A stretch of DNA of 64,000 bases from an uncultured Dehalococcoidia bacterium (GTDB lineage: Bacteria > Chloroflexota > Dehalococcoidia > Lucifugimonadales > UBA3495): NCBI GenBank assembly GCA_951812535.1, contig CATOSK010000007.1, positions 310,001-374,000 on the forward strand, written 5' to 3'. Shown one piece after another: positions 16,657 to 24,034 of this stretch. Below the pieces are notes generated by a model. The model searched no databases. It saw only the letters and a program-made list of their open reading frames with translations, and had not been told where the DNA came from. Position 1 is the stretch's first letter. The number at the start of each line of letters is the position of its first letter. The translations under genes and the position numbers were made by a program.

Positions 16657-17639
16657 TAGACTTTTCCTCCGGCTTGCCTGATGGCTTCGACGAGTTGATT
16701 GGCGGCGGCTTCGGGGTCGGGGGCCGATCCGACGGCGGCGGTTACGCAGACGGCATCTGCGCCGGCTTCGATGACGGGGCCGACGTTCTGGGCGTTGATG
16801 CCGCCGATGGCGACCAGGGGAAGGTTGGAGACTGCCCGGGCCTGCCGGAGGCGTTCCGGCCCCTGGGGGTTGCGCACGATGGACTTGGTGTCGGTCATGT
16901 AGATGGGACCGAAGGCCAAATGGTCGGCTCCCATTTCGGCTGACTGGACCATCTGCTCAAACTCCCGGTTGGAGCGTCCGAGGACCTGATGCGGGGCAAG
17001 GACTTTCCGGGCCTCAGCTATGGGCAGGTCGGTCTGGCCGACGTGGGCGCCGCCGGACCCGACGGCGGCGGCGAGGTCGAGGTGGTCGTTAATGATGAGC
17101 AGGGCGTCGTGGGCCTCGCACAACCGCTGGATCTCCCGGGCCAGGGGAAGGCTCTGGCCCTTGTCCCGCAGCTTGTCGCGGAGCTGGAGCATCTTTGCCC
17201 CGCCCTGAAGGGCGGCTTCGGCGACGGTGAGCGGGTCGCGGCCGCCGGTAACCTGAGGGTCGATGATGACGTAGAGGCCTCGGATGCGGTCCGCCTGCCC
17301 CTGCCTCAACTGGGATCCCAAATCGGCGCGCAACTCGTCGAGAAGGCGGCCGAACTGGTCCAGGGTTTCCGCATCTTCGGCGCTGAGACCGGACAGGGCG
17401 GCGCGGAGGGTCTGGGCCGCGTCGATCCCCGCGACTACCTGGGACAGTTCGCGGGGGGAAGCCTCCGAACCCTCGGAGCGGTAAGGGGGAGGCTGCTGGA
17501 TGAGCCTGCTGGTTACGTCGGCAACGCGATCGATCAACTCCGGGTCAACCGCAGGGCCATCCTCGAGATCGGCGATGCCGTTGAGGATGGGCGCGATGGC
17601 GGCGTAGAAGGCGTAGTTGGCTCCCTGGATCTGGGCCAC
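16656..17639 (-). CDS. thiE: Thiamine-phosphate synthase with N-terminal helical extension
   Basis: ThiE joins HMP-PP and thiazole phosphate to give thiamine phosphate. The start is the GTG in TAGTG, overlapping the fmdB stop, with AGGAG 8 bp upstream; this gives 327 residues. The frame is open 315 bp further upstream, but that part overlaps fmdB and is Pro/Arg-rich shadow sequence. Residues 1-118 are an unassigned helical extension; residues 119-327 are a complete ThiE TIM barrel with LYVIIDP, the QLRDK pyrophosphate site, LLIINDHLDLA, HVGQTDLP, GPIYMTDTK and VAIGGINAQN. Confidence 0.92.
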   Translation of the reverse strand: MAQIQGANYAFYAAIAPILNGIADLEDGPAVDPELIDRVADVTSRLIQQPPPYRSEGSEASPRELSQVVAGIDAAQTLRAALSGLSAEDAETLDQFGRLLDELRADLGSQLRQGQADRIRGLYVIIDPQVTGGRDPLTVAEAALQGGAKMLQLRDKLRDKGQSLPLAREIQRLCEAHDALLIINDHLDLAAAVGSGGAHVGQTDLPIAEARKVLAPHQVLGRSNREFEQMVQSAEMGADHLAFGPIYMTDTKSIVRNPQGPERLRQARAVSNLPLVAIGGINAQNVGPVIEAGADAVCVTAAVGSAPDPEAAANQLVEAIRQAGGKV

Positions 17640-17974
17640 TATTCCACTCCTGGAGGAAGGTTGCCCTGGCGGGCGGAGTCGATGGACTCGCGGACGGAAG
17701 GAGGCAGGTCCATGCCGTGGCGGTGGAAGGTGTCCTCGACGTTCCGGCCGATGTTGCGGGGGTCGCTGTAGTACTCTTGGGGAGAGACGCCGGGGCCGGA
17801 GAGACGTTCCTGGACTCCCTGCTCGGTCTTTCCCATGGCGAAAGAGGACATTCGGCGCTGGAGGTCCTTTCCCTGGCAGTGGGGACAGGATGGGTCGATG
17901 GTTGAGGAGATGGAGCGCAGGAAGAAGGAGGAAACCTGCCCGCAGCCGTTGCATCGGTATTCGTAGATGGGCAT
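17639..17974 (-). CDS. FmdB-family zinc ribbon protein (first of two)
   Basis: The start is fixed by MPIYEYRC, the invariant FmdB N-terminus, at 17974, giving 111 residues. The frame continues upstream through a repeat array to 18352, but that part is not FmdB-like. The zinc ribbon uses Cys pairs in CNGCG and CPHCQGKDL (residues 8-38); the rest is hydrophilic. FmdB proteins are proposed regulators or assembly factors, mostly untested. The gene heads a coupled run fmdB-thiE-translin and is preceded 22 bp upstream by the triple stem-loop array. Confidence 0.85.
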   Translation of the reverse strand: MPIYEYRCNGCGQVSSFFLRSISSTIDPSCPHCQGKDLQRRMSSFAMGKTEQGVQERLSGPGVSPQEYYSDPRNIGRNVEDTFHRHGMDLPPSVRESIDSARQGNLPPGVE

Positions 17975-17985
17975 GTCAGACTTCC

Positions 17986-18174
17986 TTCTGAGGGTTGCCG
18001 CTTTCGCCCCCGATTTGGGTAACTTGTCTAAGGGGGCTGGGCGGCTGGTTCTGAGGGTTGCCGCTTTCGCCCCCGATTTGGGTAACTTGTCTAAGGGGGC
18101 TGGGCGGCTCGTTCTGAGGGTCGCCGCTTTCGCCCCCGATTCAGGTAACTTGTCTAAGGGGGCTGGGCGGCTGG
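17986..18174 (-). repeat. Triple 63-bp tandem repeat, each with the GACAAG-NN-ACC stem-loop
   Basis: Three units of exactly 63 bp lie at 17986-18048, 18049-18111 and 18112-18174. Each folds as outer stem GCCGC/GCGGC and inner stem GCCCCC/GGGGGC around a 20-nt loop (unit 1: 17997-18001, 18006-18011, loop 18012-18031, 18032-18037, 18041-18045). The loop holds GGTAACTTGTC on the plus strand, GACAAGTTACC on the sense strand of the flanking fmdB genes. The array fills the gap between the two fmdB genes and ends 11 bp before the downstream start codon. Confidence 0.95.
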
Positions 18175-18191
18175 TTCTTCCCAACCGGCGG

Positions 18192-18560
18192 CTAATGAGA
18201 GTGCGGATGATCGTGGCCGGGGCCATGACTGTGCCCGTGGGAGGATGGCGGAGTGGTCCATTCCTTGCGCATATCGTTGAAGTCCTGGGTGACCTGGCCG
18301 CCCATTTCGCTCTTGATGCGCCCCATGTGGCGGTTGATGCTGTGGGGGTCATCCTCGTTGACGTCGCTCAGGGTTTCCCCGCTGGGGGCCCAGTTGAGGC
18401 TGTCGCCCCAGGAGCGGCGCATGGTGAAGCCGGATACCAGCTTGACCAGGTTGGCGCCCTCGCAGTGGCGGCAGGCGCGGTCCGATTCACTGGACCAGCT
18501 GTAGACGAGGACGGTGCTGAGGCCGCCGCAATCGTGGCACCGGTATTCGTAGAGAGGCAT
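18192..18560 (-). CDS. FmdB-family zinc ribbon protein (second) with His-rich tail
   Basis: The start at MPLYEYRC (18560) gives 122 residues with GGGGAG about 10 bp upstream. The ribbon cysteines are CHDCGG and CRHCEGANL. The middle has a GDSLNWAPSGETLSDVNEDDP segment and the C-terminus is a metal-binding-like tail SHGHSHGPGHDHPHSH. It is the paralogue of the fmdB gene 217 bp downstream and probably shares its transcript. The histidine tail may store or bind nickel or zinc; that is inference. Confidence 0.83.
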   Translation of the reverse strand: MPLYEYRCHDCGGLSTVLVYSWSSESDRACRHCEGANLVKLVSGFTMRRSWGDSLNWAPSGETLSDVNEDDPHSINRHMGRIKSEMGGQVTQDFNDMRKEWTTPPSSHGHSHGPGHDHPHSH

Positions 18561-18780
18561 GGGGAGGCTCCCCGAGGGGCTGAATCGGCCGGATAGCAAC
18601 TCCGGCCAGCCATGTTGCGCGGGGTAATTGTAGCATGGGGAACGGGCGGGAAACTAACCGGCGGTTGGACCCGGATGCCAATTCCTTCCCGGACCGTCCG
18701 AGCAGCAAACCACGCGGAAATACCCCGGCGAGGTGCCATCGCGCCAGGGCCGGTGGGCCGGTCCGAGCCGGGGGGTGTTG

Positions 18781-18786
18781 TATAAT
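18781..18786 (+). promoter_or_regulatory. -10 element upstream of polA
   Basis: A perfect TATAAT lies 56 bp before the polA ATG in the divergent gap with fmdB. No good -35 box is seen at 16-18 bp. Confidence 0.5.
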
Positions 18787-18842
18787 ACGGCGAATCCCCG
18801 AACGGCCCGAACCGCACGAAGATTGTCCCGGAGGTGCCCAAG

Positions 18843-21626
18843 ATGGCGAAAGCGCAGGAAGGCAACCTGGCACTTTTTCCCTCGGAGCAGCAGCCGTTGC
18901 TGATGCTGATGGACGGGCACGCGATGGTGCACCGCTCCTTCCGGGCCATTTCGGTGCAGCGTAACCTGACGATTTCAGGGACCGGAGAAGACGTGACCGG
19001 GGTCTACGGGTTCACCAACGTTTTCCTGAGGGCGTTGCAGGACTGGAACCCGACGCACTGCGCCATTGCGTTTGATACCTCGGCCCCCACCTTCCGGCAC
19101 GTGCAGTTCGAGGACTACAAAGCGCAGCGGCCCCCCACTCCGCCGGAGCTGCGGCCCCAGTTCCAGCGGGTCAAGGATTTAATGGCGGCCTTTGGCGTTC
19201 CTGTTTTCGAGACGGAGGGGTTCGAGGCGGACGACATTATCGGGACGCTGTGCCGGTTGGCCGAGGAGCAGGGGATCAACGTGGTCATCCTCACCGGCGA
19301 CCGGGATACCTTCCAACTGGTATCGCCCCGGGTGCGGGTGGACCTGGCTTCGAGCATCCAGGAACGGAAGGTCTACGACGAGGCGGAACTGGAAGCGCGG
19401 TACGGGGGGCTGACAGCATCCCAGCAGCCGGACTTCAAGGCCCTGCTGGGAGACAGCTCCGACAACATTCCAGGGGTGCCGAGGGTGGGCGAGAAGCGGG
19501 CGATCGGGCTGCTGACGGCGTACCCTAACCTGGAGGCCATCTTTGAGCACGTGGATGAGGTCAAGCCGCCCAGCGTCCGGCAGTCGCTGGAGGAAAACCG
19601 GGAGCGGGCCTTTGTCAACCGGGAGCTGATGACCATTTCCAGGGAGGCCCCGGTGGAGCTACTCCAGGAACAGTGCCGATTCGGGAACTTTGACCGGCAA
19701 GCGGTCGTGAACCTGATGACGGAGATTGAGTTCCACAGCGTAATCCCGCGGATCCCGGCGGGAACGGGCGCCGCCACGGGTAACGCAGTGGACGCCGGTG
19801 CAGGAGCAGCGGCAACCGCTCCGCCGGTTCCGGCCGGAGACTACCGGACGGTTGTCACGCAGGAGCAGCTGGAGGAGATGCTGTCCGAGCTGTGGGAGGC
19901 GGGGAGCTTTGCGTTTGACACGGAGACGACCAGCACCAATCCCATGGTTGCCGACCTGGTGGGTTTGAGCTTCGCCCACGGGGATGGGAAGGCGTGGTAC
20001 GTTCCGGTGGGGCACAAGGAGGGGGAGCAGCTTCCGCTGGAACAGGTGCTGTCCCGGGTTCGGCCGCTGATGGAGTCGGAAGACCTGCGGAAGTGCGGCC
20101 ACAACGCCAACTACGACATGATGATGCTGGCGAACTACGGCATCAATTGCCGCAATGTGGACAGCGACACGATGGTTGCCGCCCACCTGCTGGGAAAGAG
20201 CATCCTGGGGCTGAAGCAGCTGACCCAGGACACCCTCGGGCTGGAAATGACCCCCATAACCCAGCTTATCGGCACGGGCAGGAAGCAGATAACCTTCGAC
20301 CAGGTGCCCATCGAGGATGCCACTCCCTACGCAGCGGCGGACGCGGACATGACCGCCCGCCTGCGGGCCGTCCTGGAGGACCAGCTGGAGAAGCAGGGGT
20401 TGACCCACCTGCTGACGGACATGGAAATGCCGCTGGTGCCGGTGTTCGTGGATATGCAGCGGAAGGGGATCAAGGTCGAGGAAGGGGCTCTCCACGAAAT
20501 GTCCCGGGACCTGAACGAGCAAATGAAGCAGGCCGAGGTGGACCTCTATCAATCCATCGGCCACACGGTGAAGATCAATTCGCCAAAGGAACTGAGTGAT
20601 CTGCTGTTCAACGAACTGGGCCTGCCCAAGACCAAGCGCACCAAGACAGGCTACTCCACGGACGCCAACTCGCTGGAGGGGTTGAAGGGGCTGCATCCGG
20701 TGGTGGACAAGATACTGGAGTACCGGCAGGTGGCGAAGCTGAAGTCCACCTACGTGGATGCCCTGCCGGAAATGATCAATCCCAGGACGGGACGGATCCA
20801 CACCAGCTATCACCAGACCGGGTCGGCGACGGGGCGGGTATCCAGCAGCGACCCCAACCTGCAGAACATTCCGGTGCGGACCGAGCTGGGCCGGCAGGTG
20901 CGGCGGGCGTTCATCGCCGAGGACGCGCCGCAACGGCTGCTGTTTTCCGCCGACTACTCCCAGATCGAGCTGCGGGTGCTGGCCCACATGTCCCAGGACA
21001 CGGGGCTGCTGGAGGCGTTCAAGCGGGGGGAGGACATTCACTCCGCAACGGCGTCCCAGATGTTCGAGGTGCCCATCAACGAGGTGGACGGCGAGATGCG
21101 GCGCATCGCCAAGGTCCTGAACTTCGGGGTGATCTATGGCCTTTCGGCCCACGGCATATCCCAGCAGACCGGGTTCAGCCGGGAGGAAGGGGCCAACTTC
21201 ATCGACACCTATTTCGCCAAGTATCCGGGAATTTCGGAGTACCTGGACCGGGTGAAGGCGCAGACGCGGGAAACCAACTACGCGGAGACGCTGCTGGGAA
21301 GGCGGCGGTACATCCCGGAGATTCACTCGTCCAACTTCAACGTCCGGTCGGCGGCAGAACGCATGGCGATCAATATGCCGATCCAGGGGACGGCGGCGGA
21401 CATCATGAAGATCGCCATGATCCGGGTGCATGACCGGCTGGAGCGGGAGCAGATGCAGTCCAAGATGCTGCTGCAGGTGCATGACGAGCTGGTGTTCGAG
21501 GTGCCGCAGGAGGAGATGGATGGGCTCAAGGCGGTGGTGTTCGATGAGATGCCGGCGGCGATGGAGCTGGACGTGACCCTGAAGGTGGACGCCAAGTGGG
21601 GCGAGACCTGGGGGGATATGGAGTAA
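18843..21626 (+). CDS. polA: DNA polymerase I
   Basis: PolA fills gaps in replication and repair. The ATG at 18843 has CCCGGAGG 8 bp upstream, so the in-frame GTG at 18834 is not used; the protein has 927 residues. Domain order: 5' nuclease (1-290, with EGFEADDIIGTL and a GDSSDNIPGVPRVGEKRA H3TH), 3'-5' exonuclease (340-530) and polymerase (530-927). Proofreading motifs are intact (FDTETT with D359/E361, HNANYDMMML, YAAADADM). Polymerase motif A is DYSQIELR (D704), motif B RRIAKVLNFGVIYG and motif C QVHDELVFE (D881). All catalytic residues are present, unlike the proofreading-dead Taq-type enzymes. Confidence 0.97.
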   Translation: MAKAQEGNLALFPSEQQPLLMLMDGHAMVHRSFRAISVQRNLTISGTGEDVTGVYGFTNVFLRALQDWNPTHCAIAFDTSAPTFRHVQFEDYKAQRPPTPPELRPQFQRVKDLMAAFGVPVFETEGFEADDIIGTLCRLAEEQGINVVILTGDRDTFQLVSPRVRVDLASSIQERKVYDEAELEARYGGLTASQQPDFKALLGDSSDNIPGVPRVGEKRAIGLLTAYPNLEAIFEHVDEVKPPSVRQSLEENRERAFVNRELMTISREAPVELLQEQCRFGNFDRQAVVNLMTEIEFHSVIPRIPAGTGAATGNAVDAGAGAAATAPPVPAGDYRTVVTQEQLEEMLSELWEAGSFAFDTETTSTNPMVADLVGLSFAHGDGKAWYVPVGHKEGEQLPLEQVLSRVRPLMESEDLRKCGHNANYDMMMLANYGINCRNVDSDTMVAAHLLGKSILGLKQLTQDTLGLEMTPITQLIGTGRKQITFDQVPIEDATPYAAADADMTARLRAVLEDQLEKQGLTHLLTDMEMPLVPVFVDMQRKGIKVEEGALHEMSRDLNEQMKQAEVDLYQSIGHTVKINSPKELSDLLFNELGLPKTKRTKTGYSTDANSLEGLKGLHPVVDKILEYRQVAKLKSTYVDALPEMINPRTGRIHTSYHQTGSATGRVSSSDPNLQNIPVRTELGRQVRRAFIAEDAPQRLLFSADYSQIELRVLAHMSQDTGLLEAFKRGEDIHSATASQMFEVPINEVDGEMRRIAKVLNFGVIYGLSAHGISQQTGFSREEGANFIDTYFAKYPGISEYLDRVKAQTRETNYAETLLGRRRYIPEIHSSNFNVRSAAERMAINMPIQGTAADIMKIAMIRVHDRLEREQMQSKMLLQVHDELVFEVPQEEMDGLKAVVFDEMPAAMELDVTLKVDAKWGETWGDME

Positions 21627-21682
21627 TCGTGGTTCCCGACCCGCCAGAAAGAAACGGCTGAAAAGCAAAGGAAAAGCAGTAA

Positions 21683-22042
21683 ATGGGGGTAACCCAAGTA
21701 CAAGCGAGAGTCTCGGGGGAGAAAGACACTCGAGAATACACGTTTCTCATCGACACAGGCGCGACTTACATGGCGCTTCCGATGGAGGAAATTGAGGCTT
21801 TGGGCCTTGAACCGACGGGGGCTAGTTTGAAGTTGATGAGCGCGACAGGGCTGGTAGAAGTGGACACCTTTTTCGCCAGGGGTGAACTGATGGGTTCCCG
21901 TTTCGCTGGGCTGGCAGTACCAGCGTCAACCTGTCTGATAGGGTACGAATTATTGGAGAACCTCCGATTCCGGGTCAATCCAGTGAACCAAGTTATAGAG
22001 CGGGTGCCTGATGACGAGTTTCACCCTCCCTTCCTGTTGTAA
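21683..22042 (+). CDS. Clan AA retropepsin-like aspartic protease, single domain
   Basis: This 119-residue protein has the single aspartic-protease motif FLIDTGATYMALP (D24-T-G-A) followed by a hydrophobic-hydrophobic-glycine region in CLIGYELLENLRFRV, as expected for bacterial clan AA proteases that work as homodimers. There is no signal peptide, so it is cytosolic. A near-identical-length paralogue with a ruined active site lies 330 bp downstream with a DUF2283 gene between. The three genes form a compact module downstream of polA. Confidence 0.85.
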   Translation: MGVTQVQARVSGEKDTREYTFLIDTGATYMALPMEEIEALGLEPTGASLKLMSATGLVEVDTFFARGELMGSRFAGLAVPASTCLIGYELLENLRFRVNPVNQVIERVPDDEFHPPFLL

Positions 22043-22055
22043 CCCCGGTGTGAGT

Positions 22056-22364
22056 ATGATGCTTCAAGTCCACTACGACCCAAAGGAAGACATACTCTGG
22101 CTGGCCAAGCCCGGAGTTGAGGAAGAATTCAGGGAACTTGGCGACTGGATCAACATAGAAATGGACGCCGAGGGAGAACCTCTCGGCATCGAGATCTTTC
22201 ACGCTTCAAAGTTGCTGAAGAGAGTTGCTGAATTGATCGCCGAGAACGCCAAGAAAACAACCGATGTCCCCACGGTGGTGTACGATGAGATCCCGAAGGC
22301 AGAGTTGGAAGTGACACCGAGGGTAGACACCATTGGGCAGGAGCAGCGCAGAGAATCGGAGTAG
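22056..22364 (+). CDS. DUF2283 family protein
   Basis: Starting at 22056 (or the adjacent ATG 22059) it has 102 residues. The first 50 match DUF2283: LQVHYDPKEDILWLAKPG, then GDWINIEMDAEGEPLGIEIFHASKLL. DUF2283 proteins are small and often sit in toxin-antitoxin-like or defence-like neighbourhoods; function is unsettled. The C-terminal 40 residues are charged. It lies between an active-looking and a degenerate retropepsin-like gene. Confidence 0.8.
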   Translation: MMLQVHYDPKEDILWLAKPGVEEEFRELGDWINIEMDAEGEPLGIEIFHASKLLKRVAELIAENAKKTTDVPTVVYDEIPKAELEVTPRVDTIGQEQRRESE

Positions 22365-22371
22365 AAGACGG

Positions 22372-22734
22372 ATGAGAGCAACCCAGGTGCAAGCCAAAGT
22401 ATTCGGGGAATACGATACCCGCGAGTACACCTTCTTGGTAGAAACGCGCACCAATTTCATGGGCTTGCCTCTGGAGGAAATCCGTGATCTGTGCCTGCGG
22501 CCTAGCCTCGGACAGGTCAGGTTTATGGATCCCAACGACGGCTGGGTTGAGTTGGACACCTACTTTGCCAACGCAGAGTTGTTGGAAACTGGAATCAGCG
22601 CGATTCTGGTCCCGGCGAACCATCCCTTCATCGGAAACGGGCTGCTGGAAAACCGGCGGTTCAGGGTAAACTCAACTAACCAGAATGTTGAGCGGGTACC
22701 AGACGACGAGTTTCACCCGCCTTTCCTGCTTTAG
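22372..22734 (+). CDS. Catalytically degenerate retropepsin-like paralogue
   Basis: These 120 residues align end to end with the protease at 21683-22042: both have TQVQA, DTREYTFL, LLEN and an identical C-terminus ERVPDDEFHPPFLL. The catalytic DTGA is replaced by ETRT (residues 24-27), so the aspartate and the glycine are lost and proteolysis is not expected. It may act as a heterodimer partner, inhibitor or decaying duplicate. GGAG lies 10 bp before the ATG. The reading frame is fully open, so it is not an obvious pseudogene. Confidence 0.78.
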   Translation: MRATQVQAKVFGEYDTREYTFLVETRTNFMGLPLEEIRDLCLRPSLGQVRFMDPNDGWVELDTYFANAELLETGISAILVPANHPFIGNGLLENRRFRVNSTNQNVERVPDDEFHPPFLL

Positions 22735-22743
22735 GAGGGATTT

Positions 22744-23622
22744 TTGGAACTGCTGCGGAGCCTGATTTTTGTTCCGGGGAACCGGGAGAATATGCTGGAG
22801 CGGGCCCAGGGGTTCGCCGCCGACGTGATTATGGTGGACCTGGAGGATTCCGTACCTCCGGGGGAGAAGGTGAACGCCCGCGGGGTGGCCCGGTCTTGGG
22901 CGACGCGGCTGGTTAAGCCCGGGCGCAAGGTCATGGTGCGCTGCAATGCGCTGGATACGGGGTTGACCCGGGATGAGATGGCAGCGGTGATTGGTCCGGG
23001 GCTTTACGGGTTCAGCGTGGGCAAGACGGAGTCGGTGTGGGACCTGCAGGAAATCGACCGGATCATCGGCCCGCTGGAGGCGTCCGCCGGGCTGGAACCG
23101 GGTTCCATCAGGGTCATTCCCTGGATTGAGAGCGCAAAGGCGGTGCTGGACGCACGGGAGATGGCGCTGGCTTCTCCTCGGGTGGCGGCCATCGCCTTTG
23201 GGGCCGAGGACTACACCAACGATATGGGAGTACAGCGGACCGACGACGGGGAAGAGGTGTACGTGCCACGCTCCATGACCGCCATTGCCGCCCGGGCGGC
23301 CGGGGTGGAGTCCCTGGACAGTCCCTACGTGGCGTTTCGCAACCCGGAGGGGCTGGAGCAGGATACCGCCGTGGCGCGGAGGCTGGGCTACACCGGGAAG
23401 TTTGCGATTCATCCGTCGCAGATTGACGCCATCAACCGGACCTTCAGCCCGCATCCCGACGACGTGGAGTACGCCCGGCAGGTGGTGGCGGCGTGGGAGG
23501 AAGCCGAGGCGGCGGGCCGGGGTTCGCTGGCCCTGGATGGGAAGATGGTCGACGTTCCGGTGGTGAAGCGGGCCCAGAACCTGCTGGCGATGGTCGAGGC
23601 CATCGAGCAGGCCGGGGGCTAG
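22744..23622 (+). CDS. HpcH/HpaI aldolase / citrate lyase beta-like CoA-ester lyase
   Basis: This is 292 residues from a TTG at 22744 with GGAGG 5 bp upstream. Family features are RSLIFVPGNRENMLERA, the acidic VDLEDSVPPGEK, VMVRCNALDT, VIPWIESAKAVLDA, AIAFGAEDYTNDMGV (metal-site glutamate/aspartate) and GKFAIHPSQIDAIN. CitE-like enzymes cleave or form citramalyl-, malyl- or methylmalyl-CoA esters. No CitD/CitF genes are present, so a stand-alone CoA-ester lyase is likely. It precedes folB by 10 bp, but no shared pathway is evident. Confidence 0.9.
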   Translation: MELLRSLIFVPGNRENMLERAQGFAADVIMVDLEDSVPPGEKVNARGVARSWATRLVKPGRKVMVRCNALDTGLTRDEMAAVIGPGLYGFSVGKTESVWDLQEIDRIIGPLEASAGLEPGSIRVIPWIESAKAVLDAREMALASPRVAAIAFGAEDYTNDMGVQRTDDGEEVYVPRSMTAIAARAAGVESLDSPYVAFRNPEGLEQDTAVARRLGYTGKFAIHPSQIDAINRTFSPHPDDVEYARQVVAAWEEAEAAGRGSLALDGKMVDVPVVKRAQNLLAMVEAIEQAGG

Positions 23623-23632
23623 TCACCTCCCG

Positions 23633-24001
23633 ATGGCGGGCGACCGGATCATCCTGAAGGGGATGCAGTTCTACGGGTACCACGGCGTCAACACCGAGGA
23701 AAAATCGCTGGGGCAGCCCTACGTCGTGGACCTGTCCGCCGAGATGGACCTGTCCAGGCCCGGAATGACCGACCACCTGGCGGACACGGTGAGCTACACC
23801 CACATCTACCGCCAGGTCCAGCGGGTGGTCGAGGGCGAGTCGAAGAACCTGCTAGAGGCCCTGGCTGGTGTGATCGCCCGGCAGGTGCTGGACAGCTTTC
23901 CGGTCGAGTCCGTCCAGGTGACGGTCAAGAAACCCCTGCCGCCGGTGAAGGGCTCGGTTATCGAGTACGCCGCCGTGGAAATTGTCCGGCGGCGGGAATA
24001 A
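23633..24001 (+). CDS. folB: Dihydroneopterin aldolase
   Basis: FolB converts dihydroneopterin to 6-hydroxymethyl-dihydropterin in folate synthesis. The protein is 122 residues, the standard length, with ILKGMQFYGYHGVNTEEKSLGQ (catalytic glutamate and tyrosine region), DTVSYTHIY, NLLEALAGVIA and the late catalytic lysine in VTVKKPLPPVKG. It starts 10 bp after the CitE-like gene and is followed by the SagB-like gene. Other folate genes are not in the window. Confidence 0.92.
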   Translation: MAGDRIILKGMQFYGYHGVNTEEKSLGQPYVVDLSAEMDLSRPGMTDHLADTVSYTHIYRQVQRVVEGESKNLLEALAGVIARQVLDSFPVESVQVTVKKPLPPVKGSVIEYAAVEIVRRRE

Positions 24002-24034
24002 CCGCGAGCACACCCGAACCCGGGAGGGACCTCA

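Noticed and set aside
17640..17954. Upstream extension of thiE
   Set aside because: It overlaps fmdB on the same strand and is low-complexity Pro/Arg sequence; the GTG in TAGTG has a ribosome binding site.
17986..18174. CRISPR array
   Set aside because: The three units are directly abutting 63-bp tandem copies without distinct spacers, and no cas gene is near.
17975..18352. Upstream extension of the fmdB reading frame through the 63-bp repeats
   Set aside because: The repeat length keeps the frame open, but the true FmdB start MPIYEYRC is at 17974 and the extension overlaps the second fmdB gene.
18834..18842. GTG start for polA
   Set aside because: The CCCGGAGG ribosome binding site runs into this codon and is correctly spaced for the ATG at 18843.
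19659..21668. 669-codon open frame opposite polA
   Set aside because: Antisense shadow of polA with no recognisable protein features.
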